Assembly (NCBI RefSeq): GCF_022489035.1
Contig: NZ_JAKVTV010000003.1
Location: 496,001 to 560,000, forward strand
Length of the DNA stretch: 64,000 nucleotides
Reading direction: 5' to 3'
From: Christiangramia lutea
Lineage (GTDB): Bacteria > Bacteroidota > Bacteroidia > Flavobacteriales > Flavobacteriaceae
The stretch's first letter is position 1, and the number at the start of each line of letters is the position of its first letter. The translations under genes were made by a program, and so were the position numbers. Below, in pieces: positions 54,886 to 63,073 of the stretch. The notes beneath the pieces are model-generated. The model did not search any database and had not been told where the DNA came from. It saw only the letters and a list, made by a program, of their open reading frames with translations.

Positions 54886-55464
54886 TTAGAAAATCAGGTA
54901 AAGGATAAGTGAAACCAGGGCTACACCACCAAAAGCAATGGTTCCAAGTTTCCCTCCAAATCCCTGAAGGGTTGTTTTAGTAAATATTAAAAGGATTCCG
55001 CTAAATAAACCTGCTGCCAGAATAAAAGCGTACCCGTTTGCAATCAAAGGAGAGGTCATCCCGGCGAAGGCTCCGCAATACATAGCAACAGGGAGCTCTC
55101 TTAAAATTTCAGATCTTCTGTTGAGATAGGGGAGAAGGGAACTGGCTAAACCTGTAATCCCGGCGGAAAGAACTACTCCAAGCCCTGCTTCAATATTAAA
55201 GGCATAAGTAACCACAGCGCCTAAACCAGTAAAAAGGATCAGTATTACATCTAATTTTCTGTAAACAGAATTCCGAAAACTGAATTTTTTGATGTAGAAG
55301 AAAGCAAGTAATGCGATTATCCCTGAAAATATAGCGATAAGATAGGGGTTAGGACATTTGTCATAAATGGCGGTCAGGATAAATACGAAGTGCAGGGCGA
55401 TGATGAAAAGGCCAGATAACCTAGTTAAGAATCGATACAATTTTTGAAAATAATTTGATTTCAA
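54886..55464 (-). CDS. Membrane protein with a glycine-rich C-terminal motif, pair of the next gene
   Basis: 192 residues with about six membrane segments and no recognised family; a basic patch follows the second. The C-terminal GFGGKLGTIAFGG repeats in the partner gene immediately downstream (gap one base). A weak resemblance to small membrane subunits of transhydrogenases is topological only and I do not claim it. Start: the ATG at 55464 (MKSNYFQKLYRFLTRLSGLF). Confidence 0.75.
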   Translation of the reverse strand: MKSNYFQKLYRFLTRLSGLFIIALHFVFILTAIYDKCPNPYLIAIFSGIIALLAFFYIKKFSFRNSVYRKLDVILILFTGLGAVVTYAFNIEAGLGVVLSAGITGLASSLLPYLNRRSEILRELPVAMYCGAFAGMTSPLIANGYAFILAAGLFSGILLIFTKTTLQGFGGKLGTIAFGGVALVSLILYLIF

Positions 55465-55573
55465 ATCTTTTGCAAAAATGGGAAAAATTCAAGGTTCTGT
55501 AGGGTGAAAATATGGATTTATTCACTGGAAGTTTTATTATTCATTTTCAATTTCCATGGTTAATTCTTTTTTA

Positions 55574-55614
55574 AATGTTTAATAAAAACATTAAAAAGTT
55601 AAACAAAATGTTTA
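55574..55614. promoter_or_regulatory. Pair of TGTTTA inverted repeats before the orphan small ORF
   Basis: Perfect inverted repeat AATGTTT-AATAA-AAACATT (55574-55592) and, 24 bp centre to centre, TAAACA-AAA-TGTTTA (55600-55614). The half-site TGTTTA recurs. The set lies 15 bases before the ATG at 55629. It looks like an operator array for a dimeric regulator, but AT-rich DNA gives such words by chance more easily than GC-rich DNA. Confidence 0.4.
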
Positions 55615-55628
55615 TATTTAAAATAAAA

Positions 55629-55778
55629 ATGGAAAATACAGGAAAGAAAATACGGGAAAATTTTGTGCTGGCAGACATGCACTGCAACGGAGTGTATTTT
55701 GATAAGAAAATACTAGGGGCTTATAAAATGAAAAGTGCTGAGGTCATTTCAGGAAAAAAAGAAAATAACCAGGCTTAG
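55629..55778 (+). CDS. Small hypothetical protein (49 residues)
   Basis: From ATG 55629 to stop at 55778: MENTGKKIRENFVLADMHCN and on to ...VISGKKENNQA. A longer frame begins at 55575 but its first codons overlap the inverted-repeat cluster, so the later ATG is preferred. Basic, no membrane segment, one Cys-His pair (HC at 35-36 counting from the long frame; residues 17-18 here). No family recognised. It stands alone between a divergent membrane-protein gene and a convergent transporter gene, with candidate operators upstream and a terminator-like stem downstream, which is why I keep it. Confidence 0.45.
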   Translation: MENTGKKIRENFVLADMHCNGVYFDKKILGAYKMKSAEVISGKKENNQA

Positions 55779-55838
55779 TCGCCGATCAAAACTTAAATCA
55801 TTTTTAATTATAATTAGTTTATAAACTTTAGCCAAAAG

Positions 55839-55864
55839 AACGGCTGCCTGAAATGGCAGCCGTT
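55839..55864. terminator. Bidirectional terminator-like stem between small ORF and DASS gene
   Basis: AACGGCTGCC (55839-55848) pairs perfectly with GGCAGCCGTT (55855-55864). It lies 37 bases from the transporter stop on the minus strand. T-runs on both sides are modest. Confidence 0.75.
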
Positions 55865-55901
55865 TATGTTTTATTTTACAATCCCAGAACCTCTATAAAT
55901 C

Positions 55902-57380
55902 TTATGGCTTTTCAATCTTGAATTGATCGCTGAAACCGAATGGTTCAAATTCCCAAATTAATGGTAGCATAAAATAAACCATTAACGTTAAGAAAAGTAT
56001 GGAGATCAGGTTCATCCAGATTCCCGTTCTAACCATGTCTGGAATTCTTAGATAACCTGAACCAAATACTACGGCATTGGGCGGTGTAGCTACGGGAAGC
56101 ATAAATGCACAGGAAGCAGCTACTGTAGTCGCTACAAGGAGCATATATGGATTAAGATCCAACTTTAGGGCTATAGGTGCAAGGATAGGTAACAACATTG
56201 CGGTAGTAGCCAGGTTTGATGTTAGTTCAGTAATAAAATTAACACTGAATATAACAACCAAAACAAGCAATAATAAAGGAAAAGCCTGAAGCAATGTCAT
56301 TTGCATACCTATCCATTTTGCAAGTCCGGTAACTTCAAATCCAGATGCAAGGGCCATACCTCCACCAAATAATAAAATTATTCCCCATGGAATATTCAAG
56401 GCATCTTTCCACTGGATAATCCTGTTGCCTTTCTGGCTCGTACCAATGGTGAAAAGGCATATTGCTGCTATCATGGCAATAATTGTGTCATCTATGCCAG
56501 GAAAAAATTTTTCCAGGATAAAAGATCTAGAGATCCAAGCAATAGCGGTAATTAGAAAAACTAAAAGAACTACTTTTTCTTCTCTTTTCATTGGGCCTAA
56601 CTCTGTTATCAAGCGTTGAATTTCCTCTTTTCCTCTTGAGAATTTCTTCTCCTGAAATTTAAAGGCAACGTGAGTAATATAAAACCAGGAACCTATTAAT
56701 AAGATAATTGAAATTGGCAACCCAAATTTTAACCATTGGAAAAAACTAATGTCTATGGCATAAACCTCTTGAATATAACCTGCAAAGACCAAGTTGGGTG
56801 GTGTTCCAATTAGAGTAGCGATTCCTCCAATAGAGGCACTGTAAGCGATACTAAGCATTAATGCTTTACCAAAAACATCATTTTCATCCTGGCTGGTTCT
56901 TTTATCATCTTTTAATTGTGACACAATAGACATCCCTATTGGTAGCATCATAACCGATGTGGCTGTATTAGAGATCCACATTGATAAAAAGGCAGTGGCA
57001 ACCATAAACCCGAGAATGATCTTTCTAATGTTCGTACCGATCAATTTTATAATATGTAAGGCTATTCTTTTGTGTAAATTCCACTTTTCAATAGCTATAG
57101 CTAGAATGAAGCCTCCCATGTACAGGAAAATATATTTATGACCATAGGAAGCCGTGGTTGTTGAAAGATCCAGGGCACCGGTTAAGGGAAATAAAACAAT
57201 GGGTAAAAGAGCGGTAACGGCAATTGGAACCGCTTCAGTGACCCACCAAAGGGCTATCCAGAAGGTAGCGCTAAGAATATCCCAGGCTGGTTCTGGCATT
57301 CCCTCTGGAGATTGAATATTTTGCAAAATCAGGAAAACGAGTGGCCCGAGAATCAGGAATACGTTTTTGTTTAATTTCAT
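55902..57380 (-). CDS. DASS-family (SLC13) sodium:dicarboxylate/sulfate symporter
   Basis: 492 residues with about 11-12 membrane segments. DASS signatures are the SNTATSVMMLPIG block (Ser-Asn-Thr motif) in the first half and a matching ITELTSNLATTAMLLPI in the second, the two Na+/substrate hairpins of the VcINDY fold. The likely substrate is succinate or another C4-dicarboxylate. Next to it, on the same strand, is PEP carboxykinase, so the pair fits gluconeogenic growth on dicarboxylates. Sulfate is a weaker alternative. Confidence 0.92.
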   Translation of the reverse strand: MKLNKNVFLILGPLVFLILQNIQSPEGMPEPAWDILSATFWIALWWVTEAVPIAVTALLPIVLFPLTGALDLSTTTASYGHKYIFLYMGGFILAIAIEKWNLHKRIALHIIKLIGTNIRKIILGFMVATAFLSMWISNTATSVMMLPIGMSIVSQLKDDKRTSQDENDVFGKALMLSIAYSASIGGIATLIGTPPNLVFAGYIQEVYAIDISFFQWLKFGLPISIILLIGSWFYITHVAFKFQEKKFSRGKEEIQRLITELGPMKREEKVVLLVFLITAIAWISRSFILEKFFPGIDDTIIAMIAAICLFTIGTSQKGNRIIQWKDALNIPWGIILLFGGGMALASGFEVTGLAKWIGMQMTLLQAFPLLLLVLVVIFSVNFITELTSNLATTAMLLPILAPIALKLDLNPYMLLVATTVAASCAFMLPVATPPNAVVFGSGYLRIPDMVRTGIWMNLISILFLTLMVYFMLPLIWEFEPFGFSDQFKIEKP

Positions 57381-57465
57381 ATTTCCTGTAATTGGTTTTT
57401 TTTCATAAAAAACATTTTATTGATCAGCTTTTACCATAAATTGAAAATCAACATTCAATTAGAAT

Positions 57466-59037
57466 CTAAAAATCAAACCTTTGTGGTCCGCCACGTCTTA
57501 TATCCTCATTGGCATATGACTCAAACTTTTCGAAGTTCTTTCTAAAAGAATTCGACAGTTTAAATGCCATGGTGTAATAAGCCTTATCATCATTCCAGGT
57601 TGCCCTTGGACTAAGAACCTTATCTGGAACTCCGGGGCAGGTCCTTGGCTGGGCAACTCCAAAAACCGAATGGATATGATATTTTTCATAGGTATATCTG
57701 GAGGGAAGTTTGCCTTCCAGGATGGCATTAACCATAGCCCGCGTATATTTTAATTTAATTCTGGAACCTACGCCATATGGACCGCCGGTCCAGCCAGTAT
57801 TTATAAGCCAGACGTTAGCACCGCTTTTATCTATCTTTTCACTGAGCATTTCAGCATATTCTGTTGGGTTTAGTGGCATAAAAGGTGCACCAAAACAGGC
57901 AGAAAAAGAAGGCAGCGGATCTACGATACCAGCCTCGGTACCGGCAATTTTCGAAGTATAGCCTGAAATAAAATGATAGGCTGCCTGGCTCGAAGTCAAT
58001 TTAGAAACCGGAGGCAGTACTCCAAAAGCATCGGCGGTGAGGAAGAAAATATTCTTAGGATTCTTTCCTACTGATGGTTTTTGAATGTTCTTTATAAAAT
58101 GTATAGGATAACTTACCCTTGTGTTCTGCGTGATAGAAGTGTCTGAATAGTCCACCTTTCCATCTTTAATAATTACATTTTCTAGCAGTGATCCTTTTTT
58201 AATAGCATTGTAAATATCCGGCTCAGACTCTGCGCTAAGGTTGATCACTTTAGCATAACAACCACCTTCAAAATTGAAGATGCGGTCATCTGGAGTCCAG
58301 CCATGCTCATCATCTCCAATCAGCTTTCGCGAGGGATCTGCGGAAAGGGTAGTTTTACCAGTTCCAGAAAGACCAAAAAAGATCGCGGTATCACCTTTTT
58401 CTCCAACATTGGCAGAGCAATGCATGGGAAGCACATGGTGTTCTACCGGAAGGATAAAATTTAGAGCCGAAAATATCCCTTTTTTAATCTCACCGGTATA
58501 GCCGGTTCCTCCAATCAAAACCGTCTTATCTGTAAAACTTAATATTGCGAAATTTTCTTGTCGTGTTCCATGTTTTTCAGGATCTGCCAGAAAACCCGGT
58601 GCATCTATAACCGTCCATTCTTTATCGAAATTTTCTAAATCTGCCTCTGCAGGCCGAATGAACATGTTATATGCGAATAGATTAGACCAGGAATATTCGG
58701 TGATCACTTCAAGGTTTAAACGATACTCTTCCAGAGCGCCGGCATAGGCAAACCTTTTGAATACATTTTTATCTTCCAGATATTCTAAAACCTCATTTTT
58801 GAGCTGTTCATAATTTTCTGTACTAAATGGCTGGTTAATATCTCCCCAGGATACTTTATTTTCAGTTAGATCATCTTTAACGATGAACCGATCTTTGGGA
58901 GATCTACCAGTAAATTTACCGGTGTTGATTGCGAGGCTTCCGGTATCGGTTAGCTTGCCTTCATTGTTTTTAAGGGTGATATCTATAAGTTCATCTGGCT
59001 CCAGCTGGAAAAAGACATTCGGTTTTTCGGCATTCAT
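57466..59037 (-). CDS. pckA: Phosphoenolpyruvate carboxykinase (ATP)
   Basis: 523 residues from the ATG at 59037 (a second in-frame ATG at 59043 is possible). It has the P-loop GLSGTGKTTLS, kinase-2 loop LIGDDEHGW, INTGWTGGPYGVG and FTGRSPKDRF, all present in ATP-type PckA. It makes PEP from oxaloacetate with ATP, the first committed step of gluconeogenesis. It is transcribed in the same direction as the DASS transporter 86 bases downstream. Confidence 0.96.
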   Translation of the reverse strand: MNAEKPNVFFQLEPDELIDITLKNNEGKLTDTGSLAINTGKFTGRSPKDRFIVKDDLTENKVSWGDINQPFSTENYEQLKNEVLEYLEDKNVFKRFAYAGALEEYRLNLEVITEYSWSNLFAYNMFIRPAEADLENFDKEWTVIDAPGFLADPEKHGTRQENFAILSFTDKTVLIGGTGYTGEIKKGIFSALNFILPVEHHVLPMHCSANVGEKGDTAIFFGLSGTGKTTLSADPSRKLIGDDEHGWTPDDRIFNFEGGCYAKVINLSAESEPDIYNAIKKGSLLENVIIKDGKVDYSDTSITQNTRVSYPIHFIKNIQKPSVGKNPKNIFFLTADAFGVLPPVSKLTSSQAAYHFISGYTSKIAGTEAGIVDPLPSFSACFGAPFMPLNPTEYAEMLSEKIDKSGANVWLINTGWTGGPYGVGSRIKLKYTRAMVNAILEGKLPSRYTYEKYHIHSVFGVAQPRTCPGVPDKVLSPRATWNDDKAYYTMAFKLSNSFRKNFEKFESYANEDIRRGGPQRFDF

Positions 59038-59232
59038 AATCATTGTTTTTTAATTATAATCACTTGGCAATATGTGTAAATTATTACGAAAACCTTATAG
59101 TTTAAAGTTTTTTATTGATTTTTATCAAAATTTAAGAACCTGTAATAGAGCGTTGTAAATCGGAATATTCAAAAAAGCCCTTTTATTATGCGCAATTTCG
59201 GTTGTTTTCGCCTGAAATTGTTTTTTCAGAAC

Positions 59233-59240
59233 TATTTTTG
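59233..59240 (+). promoter_or_regulatory. Candidate -7 box of the CDGSH gene
   Basis: TATTTTTG is an exact TAnnTTTG match 29 bases before the ATG at 59270. The -33 element is not clear at the ideal spacing. Confidence 0.4.
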
Positions 59241-59269
59241 GGTTTCTGTAATTAACCAAAATAAAAAAC

Positions 59270-59491
59270 ATGTCTAAAACAAAACTAACGGTTCTAAGTA
59301 ATGGTTCACTTAAAGTCCAGGGCGATTTTGAGATCGTAGATAAGGATGGAAACGTGTATGATCTCGGCGGAAGAGATCTGGTCTCTCTTTGTAGGTGTGG
59401 ACTTTCTAAAAACAAACCTTTTTGTGATGGCTCACATCGGAATTATTTTGAACATCAGGCAGAAGCTTTTGATCTTCCGCCAAAGAAATAA
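59270..59491 (+). CDS. CDGSH iron-sulfur protein
   Basis: 73 residues with one CDGSH domain. Cluster ligands C41, C43, C52 and H56 fit C-x-C-x8-C-x3-H exactly (CRC, then CDGSH). One domain with no membrane anchor. The family binds a labile [2Fe-2S] cluster and is thought to handle iron-sulfur transfer or redox sensing. Single gene with its own terminator. Confidence 0.95.
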   Translation: MSKTKLTVLSNGSLKVQGDFEIVDKDGNVYDLGGRDLVSLCRCGLSKNKPFCDGSHRNYFEHQAEAFDLPPKK

Positions 59492-59494
59492 ATT

Positions 59495-59526
59495 AAAAAA
59501 GCACTATAATTCATAGTGCTTTTTTT
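59495..59526 (+). terminator. Terminator of the CDGSH gene
   Basis: GCACTAT (59501-59507) pairs with ATAGTGC (59513-59519), extended by the A-run before and T-run after the stem. Confidence 0.9.
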
Positions 59527-59549
59527 GATCATTATAGTCACAGAATTTA

Positions 59550-60017
59550 TCACTTTCTTTGAAAACGCATTATGGCTATGTCACCCATAATGAGGTTAAG
59601 CGTGTTTCCACGGTTTGAAACTGAATAGGCATCTGCTTTTTCCAGATTTTTCAGGAACGTATCTTCCCCCGTCATGTCCGGGCACATTTTACGGGTAAGA
59701 GCAAGGTTTTCTGCTATCTTGAATTGTTTGCCATCAATAGTTAACCCTCCGCTGAAATTATTGCAACCGGTCATCCCGGAGATCTGAGATTTCTCAGAAT
59801 TAATGGTTAATGAAGGCTTGGATTCTGGATAGAGCGAATCCAGGGATTTTTCCTGAGGAATCATATAGTCCATTTCCCATTTTCCATCTATCAGATTCGC
59901 TTTTTGTTCTTTTTTTGTCACTTCACTGTTTTCTTCTGAAGTTTTTTTCTGATCATTACATGCAACATTTATAATTGCTATTATGACCAGAGCGATCATG
60001 AATATTCTTCTTTTCAT
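59550..60017 (-). CDS. META-domain lipoprotein (HslJ-like)
   Basis: 155 residues. The lipoprotein signal ends IINVACN. META domain from about residue 45: GKWEMDYM, SGMTGCNNFSGG (the conserved GxxGCNxxxG) and RKMCPDMTGED. A disulphide between the two conserved cysteines is expected. Related to HslJ, a heat- and antibiotic-stress protein of E. coli. Upstream on the same strand, 36 bases away, is the DUF2541 gene, so the two may be co-transcribed envelope genes. Confidence 0.9.
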   Translation of the reverse strand: MKRRIFMIALVIIAIINVACNDQKKTSEENSEVTKKEQKANLIDGKWEMDYMIPQEKSLDSLYPESKPSLTINSEKSQISGMTGCNNFSGGLTIDGKQFKIAENLALTRKMCPDMTGEDTFLKNLEKADAYSVSNRGNTLNLIMGDIAIMRFQRK

Positions 60018-60053
60018 ATTTTATTGGTTTTTTTGAATGTAGCAATAATTAGG

Positions 60054-60458
60054 CTATTCGTCTTTGTCCTTTTTACCCCAAATTTCAACCTTGGCACGCT
60101 TGTTCAGGGCGATTGAGCCTTTCGAGTCATATTTTAATTCTACTCGTTTTACTTTATCATCCTTATCTGGAACAGCATAACCCATGGAAGACATTCCTTT
60201 GGTCATTACTCCAATCCCCTTTGCGTCGTATTTCTTTTCCTTTCCATTTTCCATTATGATGGTGAGTTCCTTTAGCTGAACAGTTCCCTGAACACATTTA
60301 ATTTTGATCTTATCTACATTGCGTTCATTCCCCACTAGGTTTACGTTATCGGTTTCACTTTTAAAGGCAACACTTTTTTCAGCCAGTTTTTTCCAGTCAT
60401 CACCTTGAGCATAACCTGTAAACATCATAAGGATGATTATGAATTTCAAACACTTCAT
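60054..60458 (-). CDS. Secreted DUF2541-like protein
   Basis: 134 residues from the ATG at 60458 (longer frame to 60467 less likely). Signal peptide MKCLKFIIILMMFTGYAQG. The mature part has WKKLAEKSVAFKSETDNV, then a KIKIKCVQGTVQLKELTIIM strand and a late RVELKYDSKG segment. It resembles DUF2541 (E. coli YaaI) in overall pattern: a short exported beta protein whose job is unknown. Grouped with the META lipoprotein. Confidence 0.75.
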   Translation of the reverse strand: MKCLKFIIILMMFTGYAQGDDWKKLAEKSVAFKSETDNVNLVGNERNVDKIKIKCVQGTVQLKELTIIMENGKEKKYDAKGIGVMTKGMSSMGYAVPDKDDKVKRVELKYDSKGSIALNKRAKVEIWGKKDKDE

Positions 60459-60666
60459 GATATTCATTTTAAAATTTGATTAATGTAACTGTTTCAAATT
60501 TAGTGATTTAAAATTTACGATGCTTTGTTTTTAGTCGATTAGATGATATAGGGTTTAAGATATTTTCTGATTTTGCATTCGAATTTTAATTGTGAATATC
60601 TATTACAGATTTTATTATTCTAGTGTTTGCTGGAAATCTATATTTGCGCTCCCTAAAATTAAGATA

Positions 60667-61188
60667 ATGAGCGTAACCTGGTATGAATGTAAAGTAAAAT
60701 ATAGAAAAACTCTTGAAAGCGGAGAACAAAAGCAGGTGACTGAGACCTATTTGCTGGACGCGGTTTCTTATACCGAAGCTGAGGCCAGAATAAGTGAGGA
60801 AATGACTGCGTATACGAGTGAGGAATTTATGATCACCAATATTAAAGTGGCTAATCTTTCTGAAATCCATCCATTTGAGAATTCAGATCGCTGGTTCAAG
60901 GTGAAAGTATCCTTAATAGCCTATGACGACAAGAGCGGAAAGGAGAAAAAATCGAATATCTATTTGCTGATTCAGGCGAACGATGTAAAGGAAGCTTTTG
61001 AGAACACAAATCAGGCCATGCAGAATACGATGGGAGAATATACTATTCCTGCCATTTCTGAATCGAATATCCTGGATGTATTTCCATATTTCAGCGGAGA
61101 TGAAGAACCTGAAGGATCTTCGATGAATGAAAACAGCGAGGAGGAAGTAGATATTGAAGAACTAGTAGAGGAAGATGAGGTAGTTTAA
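60667..61188 (+). CDS. DUF4494-family protein
   Basis: 173 residues from the ATG at 60667 (MSVTWYECKVKYRKT); the frame also extends to 60592 with an unrelated start. The family block runs TYLLDAVSYTEAEARI through EIHPFENSDRWFKVKVSLIA and ANDVKEAFENTNQAMQ. The C-terminus is highly acidic. Cytoplasmic, no membrane segments. DUF4494 is almost confined to Bacteroidota and has no assigned function. Terminator follows. Confidence 0.9.
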   Translation: MSVTWYECKVKYRKTLESGEQKQVTETYLLDAVSYTEAEARISEEMTAYTSEEFMITNIKVANLSEIHPFENSDRWFKVKVSLIAYDDKSGKEKKSNIYLLIQANDVKEAFENTNQAMQNTMGEYTIPAISESNILDVFPYFSGDEEPEGSSMNENSEEEVDIEELVEEDEVV

Positions 61189-61221
61189 AATATCCTTTAA
61201 AATACTGATAATTAAAAAGGT

Positions 61222-61251
61222 AGCATCCCTTATTTACGGGATGCTTTTTTT
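61222..61251 (+). terminator. Terminator of the DUF4494 gene
   Basis: AGCATCCC (61222-61229) pairs with GGGATGCT (61238-61245), followed by T. Confidence 0.9.
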
Positions 61252-61448
61252 AGGTCAAAAAATGGAACAGAATTTAGGAATTCCTTCAGTACACCTGTCG
61301 TGAAAAGAATTCATCTCAATGAGATTTAGTTCATGTTCTGGGTATAATGTTTATAAAACTGGGTAATTAAAAAATTAATTGGGGTAATAATCCGCAAAGC
61401 TTCTTGATTTTTAGCGTTGAATGGCCCCGGATTCCGGAGATTTTCGAA

Positions 61449-61465
61449 TTGGCACGTGAATTGAA
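61449..61465 (+). promoter_or_regulatory. Sigma-54-like promoter before the GT2 gene
   Basis: TTGGCACGTGAATTGAA matches the -24 half (TTGGCACG) completely and the -12 half as TTGAA instead of TTGCA. GG and the next G are ten bases apart as required. The box ends 59 bases before the ATG at 61525. The -12 GC is normally the most conserved, so the A is a reservation. Confidence 0.4.
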
Positions 61466-61524
61466 AGATCCCTCGGTGTCGCGGATTAAATGCGATAAAT
61501 AGATCAACTAATTTTAAAATTGAA

Positions 61525-62973
61525 ATGAGAATTAATAATAAAAAATCAGAACATAATTCGCAAGGTTTCGTTCAGCCTAAAGGTAAAGATGGGCAGTCTA
61601 AACCTGTGTTTTCGCAGAATGATATTATGCCGGGAAAGGTAAGAAGCCGTACTGGGGTTCTGGTAAGGGCAGCCAGTTTTATGTTACTTCTGGGATCGGC
61701 CTATCTGGTGTATATTCTTCAGAGTGATTTCACAGAATATAACCTGGGAAGAATGGATTCCACCTGGGGTTTTACATTTTTTGTAATCGCAACCGCGTTG
61801 TTCCTTTTTAAAGCTTGCTTTTTTATATATAACCTCATTCTTTATCTTAAATATAAGCCTGTTGAAGGAGTAAAAGATGAAGAGTTGCCTACCTGTACGG
61901 TTATAGTACCGGCCTATAATGAAGGAAAACAGGTTTGGGCAACATTGATGAGCCTTTCTGAAGGAGATTACCCAAAAGAAAAATTACAGTTACTGGCTAT
62001 TGACGATGGTAGTAAGGATGACACCTGGTATTGGATGAAAGAGGCCAAAAAAGTACTTGGAGACAAACTTTCAATCTATCAGCAACCTGAAAATAAAGGA
62101 AAACGACATGCTTTATACCGTGGATTCCAATTAGGTAAAGGTGAAATTTTCGTAACGGTTGACAGTGATTCAATAGTGGCGAAAGATACCCTAAGGAATT
62201 TGGTAAGTCCTTTTGTGGTGAACGAAAAATGTGGAGCTGTAGCCGGGAATATTCGTGTTCTTAATAATGAAAAGAAGGCGTTATTACCAAAAATGCTTGA
62301 CGTGAGTTTTGTGCTTAGCTTTGAGTTTGTTCGTTCTGCAGAAAGTAGCCTGGAATCGGTACTTTGTACTCCTGGAGCTCTTGCTGCTTATCGCAGTGAA
62401 GCGGTATTCAAGGTACTTCCGGAGTGGATCAACCAGACTTTCATGGGGCAGCCTTCTGATATTGGCGAAGACAGAGCCATGACCAATATGATCCTTAAGC
62501 AAGGGTATCATGTTCTTTTCCAAAGAAATGCTTACGCTTATACCAATGTACCTGAAAAATATAAAGGCCTGTATAAGATGTTCATTAGATGGGGTAGAAG
62601 TAATGTGCGTGAAAACCTGGCCATGTCTACTTATGTATTTGGGAATTTCAGGGAAGGATCAAAAACTGGAACCAGAATACTTTTCTTCAATCAGGTATTG
62701 AAACTGATCATGAGTTATCCGTTTGTTTTACTGATGTTATTTTTTGTGATAACCAATCCGGTATTGTTCATTAGCTCTACTTTATTAAGTATTCTTATCT
62801 GGTCTAGTTTCCCGGTATTGTTCTATGCCAAGAGGTATAAACTTTCTGAATCTTTATGGGCTTATTCGTATAGTATTCTATATACTTTCGGATTGTTCTG
62901 GATCACACCTTACGCTATTGCTACGGCGAGTAGAAGAGGATGGTTAACCAGGGAGTTAGTTGATAAGAAATAA
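61525..62973 (+). CDS. Membrane glycosyltransferase family 2 (processive-type)
   Basis: 482 residues. Two N-terminal membrane segments (about 46-66 and 77-101), a GT2 catalytic domain (about 110-345) and three or four C-terminal ones (about 385-470). Catalytic motifs: TVIVPAYNEGK, LAIDDGSKDDTW, VTVDSDS (DxD type) and GEDRAM with FIRWGRS where QxxRW is expected. The Gln of that motif is Met here (MFIRW), which is a deviation. Topology resembles hyaluronan, chitin or N-acetylglucosamine synthases that extrude the chain. No exporter or co-synthase gene is next to it. Product unknown. Single gene, preceded by a sigma-54-like box. Confidence 0.88.
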   Translation: MRINNKKSEHNSQGFVQPKGKDGQSKPVFSQNDIMPGKVRSRTGVLVRAASFMLLLGSAYLVYILQSDFTEYNLGRMDSTWGFTFFVIATALFLFKACFFIYNLILYLKYKPVEGVKDEELPTCTVIVPAYNEGKQVWATLMSLSEGDYPKEKLQLLAIDDGSKDDTWYWMKEAKKVLGDKLSIYQQPENKGKRHALYRGFQLGKGEIFVTVDSDSIVAKDTLRNLVSPFVVNEKCGAVAGNIRVLNNEKKALLPKMLDVSFVLSFEFVRSAESSLESVLCTPGALAAYRSEAVFKVLPEWINQTFMGQPSDIGEDRAMTNMILKQGYHVLFQRNAYAYTNVPEKYKGLYKMFIRWGRSNVRENLAMSTYVFGNFREGSKTGTRILFFNQVLKLIMSYPFVLLMLFFVITNPVLFISSTLLSILIWSSFPVLFYAKRYKLSESLWAYSYSILYTFGLFWITPYAIATASRRGWLTRELVDKK

Positions 62974-62995
62974 AACTCATATGAATTGAAATCGA

Positions 62996-63027
62996 AAAGG
63001 GAATTGTATTGTACAATTCCCTTTTTT
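62996..63027 (+). terminator. Terminator of the GT2 gene, symmetric enough to serve both strands
   Basis: GGGAATTGTA (62999-63008) pairs with TACAATTCCC (63012-63021) across a 3-base loop, with A-run before and T-run after. Confidence 0.92.
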
Positions 63028-63073
63028 ATTGTTTGAAAAACAAGTTCTATTAAATCTGGATTGGAATATTTTA

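Larger units (their letters stand above)
61189..61524. other. Intergenic region before the GT2 gene
   Basis: 336 bases with a terminator (61222-61251), then an apparent regulatory segment: inverted repeat CCGGA-T-TCCGG at 61427-61437, a sigma-54-like box at 61449-61465, and inverted words AATCCGC (61389-61395) and GCGGATT (61481-61487). No gene seen. Confidence 0.5.

Noticed and set aside
55816-55827. Perfect palindrome AGTTTATAAACT after the small ORF
   Set aside because: Composed almost only of A and T; too likely by chance to call an operator by itself.
60592-60666. 25-residue N-terminal extension of the DUF4494 protein
   Set aside because: The family start is MSVTWYECKV at 60667; the extension is AT-rich and carries no family residues.
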